From assembly GCF_051132615.1 (NCBI RefSeq), contig NZ_CP152375.1, positions 2,914,001 to 2,978,000 on the forward strand: 64,000 nt of DNA, in the 5' to 3' direction. The position numbers were made by a program, and so were the translations under genes. Each line of letters opens with the position of its first letter. Position 1 is the first letter of the stretch. Below, piece after piece: positions 33,904 to 42,709 of the stretch. Origin of the DNA: G051132615 sp051132615. GTDB taxonomy: Bacteria; Pseudomonadota; Gammaproteobacteria; Burkholderiales; Neisseriaceae. The notes below the pieces were generated by a model. That model had not been told where the DNA came from. It saw only the letters and a list, made by a program, of their open reading frames with translations, and did no database searches.

Positions 33904-33944
33904 TAGGTATTGTCAAATTCCACCCGTCACCATCAGCCATTGAT
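33904..33944 (+). mobile_element. Short IS6-family remnant
   Basis: GGTATTGTCAAATT, a degraded terminal repeat, is joined to CCACCCGTCACCATCAGCCATTG from the early transposase gene, with the bases between deleted. It marks the edge of the accessory island before the core gene brnQ. Confidence 0.6.
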
Positions 33945-34081
33945 TATATTATAGACATTCTTGATAATATAGGCATAGTGTTTTATAATTTATTTTTTTA
34001 TTTAAAAACAAATAACTGTCTTTATTTTGCATTGTATTTTTTATTCGCATAATAGTTATTATGTTAAATTTTTAATATACG

Positions 34082-34108
34082 GATGTTTAATTCCTCCAGT
34101 TAAACATC
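34082..34108 (-). terminator. Hairpin downstream of brnQ
   Basis: GATGTTTAA (34082-34090) and TTAAACATC (34100-34108) form a perfect 9-bp stem with a 9-base loop, 11 bases beyond the brnQ stop. On the minus strand the downstream sequence is AT-rich but not a pure T-run. On the plus strand T6 follows, so it may act in both directions. Confidence 0.5.
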
Positions 34109-34118
34109 ATCTTTTTTC

Positions 34119-35471
34119 CTATCTTGTTCTCTGTCTTTTTGGCAGAAAAAATACAACTATTATTGCAATAAAAGATGGTAAAACCCAAGCCATCCCTTCA
34201 GCAACTAGAGGCATATTAATTATTTGCCAGTCCAATAATGATTTAAAAATGATAATACTTTCTAAACCTGCACCTCTAATACCATCTACTAGGCTACATA
34301 ACAACGCAACAAACATAACCAATCTAAATCCCCATTTGGGGTTTGGTAACCACTGGCGAATAAATGTTAAAATAACCAACACAATTGCTAAAGGATATAG
34401 AGCCAGTAATATTGGAATAGAAAGAGAAATAAGTCTATTTAAACCAACATTGGCAACAATTGCACAAATGATGCTTAAAACCACAACCCAGTGACGGTAA
34501 CGTAAAGGTGTTAAGGTTGAGAAATAATCAGAACACGCACTGACTAATCCCACTGCTGTCGTTAAACATGCTAATAATACAACGCAAGATAAAATCCATT
34601 GCCCTGATACACCAAAAAGCGCATAGACATAAGCAGTTAAAACAACTACTCCATTTTCTGCTTGAGGAACTAATGTTGATGAAGTTGCACCCAGCCAAAA
34701 TAAAGAAATATAAACAAAAGCCAGCCCAGTTGCAGCAATAATACCTGCTATCGTCAAATATTTAAAACAAGCTTTTGGCTCTGTAATACCTTTCCCTTTT
34801 AGAATATCAACCAATAAGATACCAAACATAAGTGCAGCAAAAGTATCCATTGTGTTGTAGCCAGCTAAAAAACCATTTGAAAAAGCCATATCCTGATAAC
34901 GATCAATTGGTGCTGTAACATTACCCTGTGGTGCAACAACAACGCCTATGGCTAAACCGACTAAAAGCAAAAATAATATGGGAGTTAAAATTTTACCAAT
35001 ATTATCAATAAGTTTTCCTCTGCTCCAAGAAAAAGCTAAAGTAACTAGGAAAAATAAGCTTGTGACAATTGCTTGGTTCATGTCCAACTGTGCACCAAAA
35101 ACTGTAAAATAATTTTCTGAAGTCGACCATAATGGTTTTACGGCCATTTCATAAGCGACTAAACCTGTACGTGGAGCGGCAAAGGCAGGACCAATAATAA
35201 TAAACAGTAAAACAGATGCAAAAGTGCCTGTTCCTTTAGGTAAATCTGTTGTCATAGATGGCAAACCACCACCAGCTCTTGCAACAGCAATAATAGATAT
35301 TAATGGTAAACCAACAGCTGTAATCAAAAAACCAATCATGGTAAATAGAACATTGCTACCTGCATGTTGTCCTTCTAATGGAGGAAAGATAATATTTCCA
35401 GCCCCTAAAAAAAAGGCAAAGGTCATAAAACCTAAGCCTATGGTATCAATTTTTGTTAAACGTTGTGCCAT
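34119..35471 (-). CDS. brnQ: Branched-chain amino acid:cation symporter
   Basis: A 450-residue inner-membrane transporter with about 12 helices and the BrnQ/LIVCS signatures: an N-terminal GFMTFAFFLGAGNIIFPP, then GLPLISIIAVARAGGG, and the middle NGFLAGYNTMDTFAALMFG. It imports Leu, Ile and Val with Na+ or H+. It is the last gene of an eight-gene same-strand run (pcnB to brnQ) with short gaps, although the biosynthetic genes upstream have no direct need for it. Panto-ate is made from the valine precursor ketoisovalerate, so the link to panBC could be metabolic. Length is normal for the family. Confidence 0.93.
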   Translation of the reverse strand: MAQRLTKIDTIGLGFMTFAFFLGAGNIIFPPLEGQHAGSNVLFTMIGFLITAVGLPLISIIAVARAGGGLPSMTTDLPKGTGTFASVLLFIIIGPAFAAPRTGLVAYEMAVKPLWSTSENYFTVFGAQLDMNQAIVTSLFFLVTLAFSWSRGKLIDNIGKILTPILFLLLVGLAIGVVVAPQGNVTAPIDRYQDMAFSNGFLAGYNTMDTFAALMFGILLVDILKGKGITEPKACFKYLTIAGIIAATGLAFVYISLFWLGATSSTLVPQAENGVVVLTAYVYALFGVSGQWILSCVVLLACLTTAVGLVSACSDYFSTLTPLRYRHWVVVLSIICAIVANVGLNRLISLSIPILLALYPLAIVLVILTFIRQWLPNPKWGFRLVMFVALLCSLVDGIRGAGLESIIIFKSLLDWQIINMPLVAEGMAWVLPSFIAIIVVFFLPKRQRTR

Positions 35472-35520
35472 AAGTAATGATTGTTCTTTAATGATAAAAG
35501 TATGTAATTATATAAATAAA

Positions 35521-35907
35521 CTAGGTGTTTTTTTCGATAAACTCGATTTTATAGCCATCTGGGTCTTCAATAAAAGCAATCACTGTTGTACCATGCATCA
35601 TTGGTCCAGCTTCACGGATCACTTTTCCCCCTTTTTGTCTGGCCATATCACAGGCTTTGGTTGCATTATCCACTTCTATGGCAATATGTCCATAACCATT
35701 TCCTAAATCATATTCAGAAGTATCCCAATTATGGGTAAGTTCCAATACAGTATGATCTATTTCATCACCGTATCCTACAAAAGCTAAGGTGAATTTTCCG
35801 CTTGGATATTCTTCTTTACGCAGCAATCGCATTCCTAAAACTTCTTGATAAAAATCTAAAGATCGATCCAAATTTCCAACACGAATCATTGTATGTAACA
35901 TACGCAT
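35521..35907 (-). CDS. gloA: Lactoylglutathione lyase (glyoxalase I)
   Basis: A 128-residue VOC-fold enzyme. It begins MRMLHTMIRVGNLDRSLDFY, with the first metal-binding His5. It continues with VLGMRLLRKEEYP, TVLELTHNWDTSEYDLG (Glu), GYGHIAIEVD (His) and GYKIEFIEKNT (Glu). All four metal ligands of the bacterial Ni-type enzyme are present. It converts the methylglyoxal-glutathione hemithioacetal to S-lactoylglutathione in the cytosol. It follows the quinone oxidoreductase gene by 14 bases, so the two are likely co-transcribed in a detoxification pair. Confidence 0.94.
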   Translation of the reverse strand: MRMLHTMIRVGNLDRSLDFYQEVLGMRLLRKEEYPSGKFTLAFVGYGDEIDHTVLELTHNWDTSEYDLGNGYGHIAIEVDNATKACDMARQKGGKVIREAGPMMHGTTVIAFIEDPDGYKIEFIEKNT

Positions 35908-35921
35908 TTTTTATTTCCTTT

Positions 35922-36914
35922 TTAATGAGATTCTGGAATCAATAATAATGATCCCATTGTTTTTCTAGACTCCAGCATATTGTGTGCGTCTTTTACTTTT
36001 GACAGAGGATAAATTTGAGATTCTCGCACATCTACATTAATAGAACCATTAAGTATCAATTCAAATAAAGTTGTCGCCGCTTTTTGTAAATCAGCTTTAT
36101 TATTCAAATAACCAAATAAAGACGGACGGGTCACAAATAAAGAGCCTTTTTGATTTAAAATACCTAAATCAACACCAGTTACTGCACCAGAGGCATTACC
36201 AAAACTCACCATTAAGCCGCGTGGTTTTAAGCAATCTAAGGAAGACAGCCATGTTGCTTGACCAACTGAATCATAAACCACATTCACTTTTTCACCCTCT
36301 GTGATTTCGCTAACGCGTTTGGCAATATCTTCTGTTTGGTAATTTATCATTTGCCAAGCTCCTTTTTGAAGAGCTAGATCTACTTTTTCTTGTGAACCAG
36401 CTGTACCAATTAACTTGACACCCAACGCTCTAGCCCATTGACAAGCGATTTGCCCCACACCACCAGCTGCTGCATGAAATAAAATGACTTCATCTTTTTT
36501 TACAGGATAGGTTAAATAAAACAAATAATAAACAGTCAAACCTTTTAAAAAAGAAGCTGCAGCCTGTTCAAAAGAAATAGAATCTGGAATTTTGATGACT
36601 TTTTCGGCATTGACATTATGGTAATCGCTATATGCTCCTAAAGTTGCTTGTGCATAAACAACCCGATCCCCTACTTTTAAATCTGCAACATTTTGCCCTA
36701 CTTGAGTAACAATGCCAGACGCTTCTGTGCCCAAACCTGATGGAAACGATGGCACAGGGTACAAACCACTTCTGATATAAGTATCAATGAAATTGACCCC
36801 TACGGCTTTATTTTGTACTTGCACTTCATTTTGCATAGGTGGCTTTATTTCAAGTGGAACATATTGTAAAACACTAGAAGAGCCATATTCGTTAAACTCA
36901 ATATGTTTTGTCAT
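35922..36914 (-). CDS. NADPH:quinone oxidoreductase (zeta-crystallin type)
   Basis: A 330-residue medium-chain reductase without the zinc ligands of alcohol dehydrogenases. The N-terminal GroES-like domain has NKAVGVNFIDTYIRSGLYP and PSGLGTEASGIV. The cofactor domain has the AxxGxxG fingerprint HAAAGGVGQIACQWA. The QOR signatures YSDYHNVNAEKVIKIPD and VVYDSVGQATW follow. It reduces quinones with NADPH in the cytosol, by one- or two-electron transfer. It sits between panC and gloA in a tight run, with no evidence of its own promoter. Confidence 0.9.
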   Translation of the reverse strand: MTKHIEFNEYGSSSVLQYVPLEIKPPMQNEVQVQNKAVGVNFIDTYIRSGLYPVPSFPSGLGTEASGIVTQVGQNVADLKVGDRVVYAQATLGAYSDYHNVNAEKVIKIPDSISFEQAAASFLKGLTVYYLFYLTYPVKKDEVILFHAAAGGVGQIACQWARALGVKLIGTAGSQEKVDLALQKGAWQMINYQTEDIAKRVSEITEGEKVNVVYDSVGQATWLSSLDCLKPRGLMVSFGNASGAVTGVDLGILNQKGSLFVTRPSLFGYLNNKADLQKAATTLFELILNGSINVDVRESQIYPLSKVKDAHNMLESRKTMGSLLLIPESH

Positions 36915-36938
36915 AATGGTTTTTCCTTTGTGATTATA

Positions 36939-37772
36939 TTATAGATGAATCTCTATATTATCTATTAACCTAGGTTTGCCTAATCGAGCAGCCCCCAATA
37001 CAACTAAATCCTTATCGCCCATATGAGCAATATTTAGGGTGTTTGCATTGCGTATTTCAATATAATCAACATCCCATCCTGCTTGGGTTAAAGTGTTTTT
37101 GGCTGTTTCTTCTAACAAGGCATAATTTTGCTCACCAGCTTTAATGGCGACTTCTATTTTGCTTAATTGCTTGAATAATTCAGCAGCATGATCTCTTTCA
37201 TTCACAGTTAAATAACCATTACGGCTTGATAGAGCCAAACCATCTGGTGCTCTACCTGTATCTACTCCTATAATTTTTATTGGAATATTTAAATCTGCCA
37301 CCATGGTTTTAATAATATGTAGCTGTTGATAATCTTTTTTGCCAAAGCAAGCAATATCTGGTTGAACAAGATTAAATAATTTTGTTACTACAGTTGCAAC
37401 ACCTCTAAAATGACCTGGTCTAAAAGCACCGCAAAGCTCGTTTTGAATATTAGGTGGCTCTATTTGAAAATCTTGTTTTATATTTGGGTAGAGTTCTTTT
37501 TCGTTTGGCGCAAAAACAGCACTGACACCTTCTTCTGCTAGTTTTTTTAGGTCGTCTTCTAATGTGCGAGGATAAGCACCGAAATCCTCTCCTTGGCCAA
37601 ACTGAAGACGATTCACAAATATACTGACTATCACACTATCTGCTTGCTTTTTTGCTTCTTTAACCAAACGTAAATGACCCTCATGTAAATTACCCATCGT
37701 TGGCACAAACGCTACGGTTGTTTGTTTTTTTCGCCATGCACGTAAATCATGAATAGTATGAATAAGTTGCAT
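36939..37772 (-). CDS. panC: Pantothenate synthetase
   Basis: A 277-residue enzyme that joins pantoate and beta-alanine with ATP. I start at the ATG at 37772 (MQLIHTIHDL), preceded by AAGGAAAA. An open frame runs 24 bases further into panB, but that would lack a ribosome site and exceed family length. Signatures are TMGNLHEGHL (HxGH), SIFVNRLQFGQGEDF, FGKKDYQQL and GLALSSRNGYL. The gene follows panB by 20 bases. Together they give pantothenate from ketoisovalerate and beta-alanine. No panD is seen nearby. Confidence 0.97.
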   Translation of the reverse strand: MQLIHTIHDLRAWRKKQTTVAFVPTMGNLHEGHLRLVKEAKKQADSVIVSIFVNRLQFGQGEDFGAYPRTLEDDLKKLAEEGVSAVFAPNEKELYPNIKQDFQIEPPNIQNELCGAFRPGHFRGVATVVTKLFNLVQPDIACFGKKDYQQLHIIKTMVADLNIPIKIIGVDTGRAPDGLALSSRNGYLTVNERDHAAELFKQLSKIEVAIKAGEQNYALLEETAKNTLTQAGWDVDYIEIRNANTLNIAHMGDKDLVVLGAARLGKPRLIDNIEIHL

Positions 37773-37792
37773 ATTATTTTCCTTCAATGATT

Positions 37793-38581
37793 TCAAAATG
37801 AGTGTGCTAATGTTGGAAATGTGCGTTCTTTTACTTCTTTAACGTAAGCACAAATAGCTTCTTGGATACTGGAATTTCCTTGCATAAAATTTTTCACAAA
37901 TTTTGGTGTTTTACCTGTATATATTCCTAAAATATCGTGCACAACAAGTACTTGTCCATCACAATCAATACCCGCGCCAATACCGATTGTTGGACATGAT
38001 AGCTCTGTTGTTACTCTGGCTGCTAATTCAGCAGGAACACACTCCATTAAAACCATACCCGCTCCAGCTTCTTCATGCGCTTTTGCGTCTTTGAGTAAAT
38101 TCTTTGCTTCTAAATCATTTTTAGCTTGGACTTTATAGCCACCAAAAGCATTAACAGATTGGGGGGTTAAACCCAAATGGGCACAAACTGGAATACCTCT
38201 TTGCTGTAAAAATGCTGTTGTTTCAACCATATGAGTACCACCTTCTAACTTTACCATATGAGCGCCCGCCGCCATTAACTCACTTGCAGAAACAAAAGCT
38301 TGTTCTTTACTTTGTTGATAGCTACCAAAAGGAAGGTCTGCTAAAACCAACGCATTTTTCACCCCTCTGGCAACTGCTTGAGTGTGGTAACACATCTGCT
38401 CTAAAGTTACGGGTAAAGTCGTTGAATGCCCCTGCACCGTCATCCCTAAAGAATCACCTATTAGCAAAATATCTACTCCTGCTTCATCCATTAATTGAGC
38501 AAAACTATATTCGTAACAGGTTAACATGGTGATTTTATTTTGTTGTTCTTTCATCGCCTGTAAAGTAGAAAGGGTAATCAT
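37793..38581 (-). CDS. panB: 3-Methyl-2-oxobutanoate hydroxymethyltransferase
   Basis: A 262-residue TIM-barrel enzyme that transfers a hydroxymethyl group from methylene-tetrahydrofolate to ketoisovalerate, the first step of pantothenate synthesis. Motifs are MLTCYEYSFAQLMDEAGVD, LLIGDSLGMTVQGH (metal-binding Asp), LVLADLPFGSYQQS, VKLEGG and PTIGIGAG. Length is normal. It lies between the deoxynucleoside kinase gene (12 bases upstream) and panC. Confidence 0.97.
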   Translation of the reverse strand: MITLSTLQAMKEQQNKITMLTCYEYSFAQLMDEAGVDILLIGDSLGMTVQGHSTTLPVTLEQMCYHTQAVARGVKNALVLADLPFGSYQQSKEQAFVSASELMAAGAHMVKLEGGTHMVETTAFLQQRGIPVCAHLGLTPQSVNAFGGYKVQAKNDLEAKNLLKDAKAHEEAGAGMVLMECVPAELAARVTTELSCPTIGIGAGIDCDGQVLVVHDILGIYTGKTPKFVKNFMQGNSSIQEAICAYVKEVKERTFPTLAHSF

Positions 38582-38593
38582 TTTTTCTCCTTT

Positions 38594-39241
38594 TTAAGCA
38601 TTGGTATTCAAATTAAGATAAAGTTTACTGCCTTGCATATTCGCAATAGCATCAATTAAAAGACCAAAATGATCTTCATTTCCAACAAAATCAAGTTCAT
38701 CTGTGTTGGCGATAATCATTGGCGCATGCTGGTATAAATAGAAAAAATGACGATAACTATCGTGAATTTGTTCTATATACCCTTGCGGAAAAAGTTCTTG
38801 GTAATTTTTTTCTCTTTTGGATAGACGTTTTTTTAATACATCATCTGATGCCTGTAAATAAATGAGCAAATCTGGTGTAGGATAAGTTGGTTGTACTTTT
38901 TGTTTAATTTGCCAATATAATTTTTCTTCTTTTTCTCCTAACACGATGGGGACAAAAATTTTATCTTTTTCTAATAAAAAGTCGCTGACAACACGTTGAT
39001 TGTTTGCATCAGCTTCTAAAATAGCCCTGCCTGCCTCTTCTCTTTGCATTAGAAAGGACAGTTGTGCAGCTAATGCATGATTAGTCGCGTTTGCATAAAA
39101 ATCAAGTAAAAATGGGTTTTCTTCAGGTTTTTCCTTGATTAATAAAGCAGAAAAGTAATTGGTTAATTTCTCACTTAACGCAGACTTACCACTTGCAATT
39201 GACCCTTCTACAACAATATAACGAAGTTTAGGTACAGCCAT
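38594..39241 (-). CDS. Deoxynucleoside kinase (dAK/dGK-like)
   Basis: A 215-residue kinase of the dNK/dGK family. It has a P-loop at residues 13-20 (GSIASGKS) within VVEGSIASGKSALSEKL, then FLMQREEAGRAILEAD and VSDFLLEKDKIFV in place of the usual ERS/DR region. The lid is LQASDDVLKKRLSKREKNY. It phosphorylates deoxynucleosides for salvage, and bacterial relatives are often called deoxyadenosine/deoxyguanosine kinase. Its setting between folK and panB resembles an arrangement I recall from Neisseriaceae. Substrate preference is not readable from sequence. Confidence 0.88.
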   Translation of the reverse strand: MAVPKLRYIVVEGSIASGKSALSEKLTNYFSALLIKEKPEENPFLLDFYANATNHALAAQLSFLMQREEAGRAILEADANNQRVVSDFLLEKDKIFVPIVLGEKEEKLYWQIKQKVQPTYPTPDLLIYLQASDDVLKKRLSKREKNYQELFPQGYIEQIHDSYRHFFYLYQHAPMIIANTDELDFVGNEDHFGLLIDAIANMQGSKLYLNLNTNA

Positions 39242-39259
39242 GTTTATCCTTCTTTCTGT

Positions 39260-39763
39260 TTATAAGGCATTAAAAGTACAGTTTTCTAATTTTTGAATAC
39301 CTGCAGTATCTAATGTTTTAATCAACTCAGAAACCACACCTGCACCAGGTAATTGATAATCTGGGGCAATTTCATTTAATGGACACAAAACAAAACTTCG
39401 TTCATGCGCTCGGGGATGAGGTAAAACTAAAGTGTCCGTAGAAATAGTTTGATGATTATAATCAATTAAATCTAAATCTAACACTCTAGGCGCATTTGTA
39501 AAAGTACGTACTCGTCCAAATGTATGTTCAATTTTATGTAGTGTATCCAATAAGTCTTGAGCAGAAAGTTGTGTATTTATAAGCACAACTGCATTGATAA
39601 AATCGGGCTGGTCAAGATAACCAACAGGTTTGGTTAAATATAAAGAAGAAACGCGCACAATTTTAATATTCTGCTCGCAAGATAAGGCAGTTATTGCTGC
39701 TTGAATTTGTTGCTCTGGATTTTGTAAATTGCTTCCTAATGCAACAATAGCTTGTACAGTCAT
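39260..39763 (-). CDS. folK: HPPK, folate biosynthesis
   Basis: A 167-residue 6-hydroxymethyl-7,8-dihydropterin pyrophosphokinase. I use ATG 39763 (MTVQAIVALGSN), with AGGAAC upstream. A longer frame starting at 39793 would overlap pcnB and add ten basic residues that the family lacks. Motifs are VALGSNLQNPEQQI, PRVLDLDLIDYN (metal Asp pair), and LPHPRAHERSFVLCPLNEIAP. It transfers pyrophosphate from ATP to the pterin. One base separates it from pcnB, an arrangement known also from E. coli. Confidence 0.96.
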   Translation of the reverse strand: MTVQAIVALGSNLQNPEQQIQAAITALSCEQNIKIVRVSSLYLTKPVGYLDQPDFINAVVLINTQLSAQDLLDTLHKIEHTFGRVRTFTNAPRVLDLDLIDYNHQTISTDTLVLPHPRAHERSFVLCPLNEIAPDYQLPGAGVVSELIKTLDTAGIQKLENCTFNAL

Positions 39764-39764
39764 A

Positions 39765-41111
39765 TTAATGTTCCTGATGATTTTTCTTCGCATTATTTTT
39801 TCGTTTAGGACGTCTTTTTTTAAATTGGCTTTGTCCTGAAAGTTGTTTTATTTGAGCAATCATTTCTTGTTTTTCAGAATCAGACACTACTTGAAAATCT
39901 GTCCACCACTGTGCAAGCTCTTGAGGCAACTCATTCGCCTCAACTCGAGTTAACATAAAATCATAGGCAGCTCGAAATCGTTGTTGTGATAATAATCGAT
40001 ATGGTCGAGTGCCGAATCTTGCTTCAAATTGTGGTTGAAGAAGCCAAATTTCTCTCATTGTGCTGCTGAAACGTTTAGGAATAGAAAAATTTTTATCTAA
40101 ACCATTTTGGATATCATTCATCGCAAGAATTAGCGCAGGAACACTGCGTTGACCTTCTGAAATATGTCGTTCCCAATTTTGAGAAACTAATGGCCATAAT
40201 AAAGATGCCAACAAATAGCCTATAGATACGGGTTTGCCTGCTTGTAAGCGCTCATCTGTATGACGTAATGTTAAAGCGACAAATGGATGTGTATCTTGTT
40301 TGGTTAAAGCTGTCGTTAATAATGGAAAGGTATCGGATGTTATGCCAAAGCCTTGCAATACTTCTAAGCATTTGCGGGCTTCACCAGACAGTAACAATTT
40401 TATTAACTCGTCAAATAATCGTGCAGGAGGCTCTTTTTTTAATAGATAAGCAGATTTGATGATTGGCTGAGCTGTTTTTTTGTCTAAGGTAAATCCTAAT
40501 TTTGATGATAAGCGGATGGCTCTTAGAATTCTGACAGGGTCTTCTTGATAACGTTCTGTTGCATCACCAATCATGACCAACTTCTTCGCTTTTATATCAT
40601 CAACCCCATGATGGTAATCAATAATTGTTTGATTCCTTGGATTATAATATAAAGCATTGCATGTAAAGTCCCTACGTTCAGCATCTTCTTGCTGTGTACC
40701 GTAGCTATTGTCTTTCATAATGCGACCATGTTCGTTCTGCGTGTCTATCTGCCCCCCTCTAAAAGTAGTGACTTCTATGGTTTCTGGGCCTATCATGACA
40801 TGAACTATTTTAAAACGCCTACCGATAATACGGCTACGTCGAAATAGTTGACGCACTTGTTCTGGACTTGCATTCGTTGCAATATCGAAATCTTTTGGTT
40901 CTCTATTTAAGAGTAAATCACGTACAGCACCACCAACAACAAAAGCGTCAAAGTTTTTCTCCTGAAGTCTTTTAATGACTTTCTCAGCAGCAAAACTTAA
41001 TTGATCTTTTGAAATATGATGTTCTGCAAATTTAAGTATTTGTGCTGTCGCCTCTTTATGTTGAGAGGATCTTTTACCCCCAAATACTTTTTGCACCCAT
41101 TTTTTTAACAT
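39765..41111 (-). CDS. pcnB: Poly(A) polymerase I
   Basis: A 448-residue class II nucleotidyltransferase. Its N-terminal catalytic domain has VVGGAVRDLLLNREPKDFDI (GG, RD and the DxD metal pair). The following motifs are ERRDFTCNALYYN and RYQEDPVRILRAIRLSSKLG. The tail is strongly basic (KKRRPKRKNNAKK), as in PcnB and unlike CCA-adding enzymes. It adds poly(A) to RNA 3' ends and promotes decay in the cytosol. It is the first gene of the run leading to brnQ and is separated from rlmK by 114 bases. Confidence 0.95.
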   Translation of the reverse strand: MLKKWVQKVFGGKRSSQHKEATAQILKFAEHHISKDQLSFAAEKVIKRLQEKNFDAFVVGGAVRDLLLNREPKDFDIATNASPEQVRQLFRRSRIIGRRFKIVHVMIGPETIEVTTFRGGQIDTQNEHGRIMKDNSYGTQQEDAERRDFTCNALYYNPRNQTIIDYHHGVDDIKAKKLVMIGDATERYQEDPVRILRAIRLSSKLGFTLDKKTAQPIIKSAYLLKKEPPARLFDELIKLLLSGEARKCLEVLQGFGITSDTFPLLTTALTKQDTHPFVALTLRHTDERLQAGKPVSIGYLLASLLWPLVSQNWERHISEGQRSVPALILAMNDIQNGLDKNFSIPKRFSSTMREIWLLQPQFEARFGTRPYRLLSQQRFRAAYDFMLTRVEANELPQELAQWWTDFQVVSDSEKQEMIAQIKQLSGQSQFKKRRPKRKNNAKKNHQEH

Positions 41112-41225
41112 ACATGTACTGGTTTAAATTTAACGGCTAAGTATAACCGATTTTTGTATTGACTCAAACTTTGGTTGATTATCTTTACTATTAGCCCTGT
41201 TAATAAAAACACCTGTATTTTTATT

Positions 41226-42173
41226 CTAGCTTTTTAATTTAATTTCAAAACATTGATGAATTTTTTTATTTCGAAAATCTTCTGGAATAGAAGATTGTGT
41301 AATATTATTAACATAGTAATGTTCTTTAATCTGCTGATCTAATTCAAAAGTACGTAAATTATTGGAGAAAAATAAAACACCATCTTGAGATAATAGTTTC
41401 ATGGCACAATCAATTAAATGTGCATGATCACGCTGAACATCCAAAATATCAACCATTTTTTTACTATTAGAAAAACTAGGTGGATCCATTACAATCAAAT
41501 CAAACTGTTTTTTGTCTTTTATTGCTTCATTTAAGTAAGCAAAAACATCATCCCTAATGATTTTATGCTGTTCTAGATTGATATTGTTTAATTCAAAGTT
41601 CTTTTTTGCCCAGGCAAGGTATGTATTGGATAAATCGACTGTTTCACTAAAAACGGCTCCTGCAGTTGCTGCATAAACAGTAAAGCTGCCTGTATAAGAG
41701 AACAGATTTAAGAATCTTTTTCCTGATGCGAGATCACCTACCCTTTTACGGGTATTCCTGTGATCTAAAAATAAACCCGTATCAAGATATTTATCTAAAT
41801 TAACCCAAAATTGTCGATGGTTTTCTTCAACAATAAAGTCTTTGCCATCTTGACCTGTTTTCTCATATTGTTTTAAGCCTTTTTGTTTGGTGCGGCTTTT
41901 AAAGTGAATATTTTCTTTAGGAAACCCTGTGATAAATATAATGACATCTATTACATCTGATATCCACTGCTGATACTCATCAGCATGTATTAACCAGCCA
42001 GTATCATATTCTTGTAAATGAATATGGTCTTTGTAAATATCAATAATAAATGGGTATTGTGGTACATCTTTATCATAAGCACGCCATGCTTGCAATTGTT
42101 GACGCTTAGCCCATTTTATAAGGTGTTTTAAATTTTTACCTAATCGGTTTGCAAATGCTGTTATGTCTGACAT
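41226..42173 (-). CDS. rlmK: RlmK-like 23S rRNA methyltransferase
   Basis: A 315-residue SAM-dependent methyltransferase that matches the C-terminal half of RlmKL, the part that makes m7G2069 in 23S rRNA. It begins FANRLGKNLKHLIKWAKRQQ, then FIIDIYKDHIHLQEYD. The SAM-binding motif is NLFSYTGSFTVYAA and the catalytic motif VMDPPSFSNSKKM. In enterobacteria RlmK and RlmL are fused; here it stands alone. RlmI-type enzymes are related, but they have a PUA domain that is absent here. The gene symbol is therefore an inference from the family. Confidence 0.78.
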   Translation of the reverse strand: MSDITAFANRLGKNLKHLIKWAKRQQLQAWRAYDKDVPQYPFIIDIYKDHIHLQEYDTGWLIHADEYQQWISDVIDVIIFITGFPKENIHFKSRTKQKGLKQYEKTGQDGKDFIVEENHRQFWVNLDKYLDTGLFLDHRNTRKRVGDLASGKRFLNLFSYTGSFTVYAATAGAVFSETVDLSNTYLAWAKKNFELNNINLEQHKIIRDDVFAYLNEAIKDKKQFDLIVMDPPSFSNSKKMVDILDVQRDHAHLIDCAMKLLSQDGVLFFSNNLRTFELDQQIKEHYYVNNITQSSIPEDFRNKKIHQCFEIKLKS

Positions 42174-42215
42174 AAGAATATAATTTTCTACTTTTAATTA
42201 GATTAGTCATGAAGT

Positions 42216-42695
42216 TTAAGACTGCCAATTTTTACATGTATCCACCCAACCATGGCTTTGAGCAAAAGTGTATAACTGATCACACGTTAACTCTATTGCT
42301 GAATTGCTGCTGCCACATGCAGGAAAAACGGTTTGAAAACGCTTTAAGGACTCATCTAAATATACTTTAATTTGTGCGTTTTTCAACGCAAAAGGGCAAA
42401 CGCCCCCGGCTTCATGTCCAATTGATTCTGAAACTTGCTCTACAGACAACATTTTGGCTTTAATACCAAAAATATTTTTGAATTTAGTATTATCTACTTT
42501 AGCATCGCCCGCTGCCACAATCAAAATAGCATCATTGTTATAAGAAAAAGCTAAAGTTTTTGCAATGCGCGCGGGTTCTACCCCCAAAGCAACAGCTGCC
42601 ATTTGCACTGTTGCACTGGCACCCTCTTCCATTATGATAATATCCTGTTCTTTTTTATATTGAGCGAAGTATGCTTTGACATCTGCAAGAGCCAT
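42216..42695 (-). CDS. YbaK/ProX-type aminoacyl-tRNA deacylase
   Basis: A 159-residue protein of the YbaK/INS domain. It contains SATVQMAAVALGVEPARIAKTL, KFKNIFGIKAKML and the invariant GHEAGGVCPFAL. It also has CGSSNSAIELTCDQL near the end. These proteins hydrolyse mischarged tRNA (for example Cys- or Ala-tRNA(Pro)) in the cytosol. It follows greB by 14 bases and precedes rlmK by 42, so it may be part of a short translation-related run. The exact substrate class cannot be set. Confidence 0.88.
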   Translation of the reverse strand: MALADVKAYFAQYKKEQDIIIMEEGASATVQMAAVALGVEPARIAKTLAFSYNNDAILIVAAGDAKVDNTKFKNIFGIKAKMLSVEQVSESIGHEAGGVCPFALKNAQIKVYLDESLKRFQTVFPACGSSNSAIELTCDQLYTFAQSHGWVDTCKNWQS

Positions 42696-42709
42696 TTACG
42701 AGTCCTTTA

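Noticed and set aside
24600..34000. CRISPR array or integron-type attachment sites
   Set aside because: The repeats seen are IS ends with unrelated spacing; there are no regular short repeats with unique spacers and no integrase gene.
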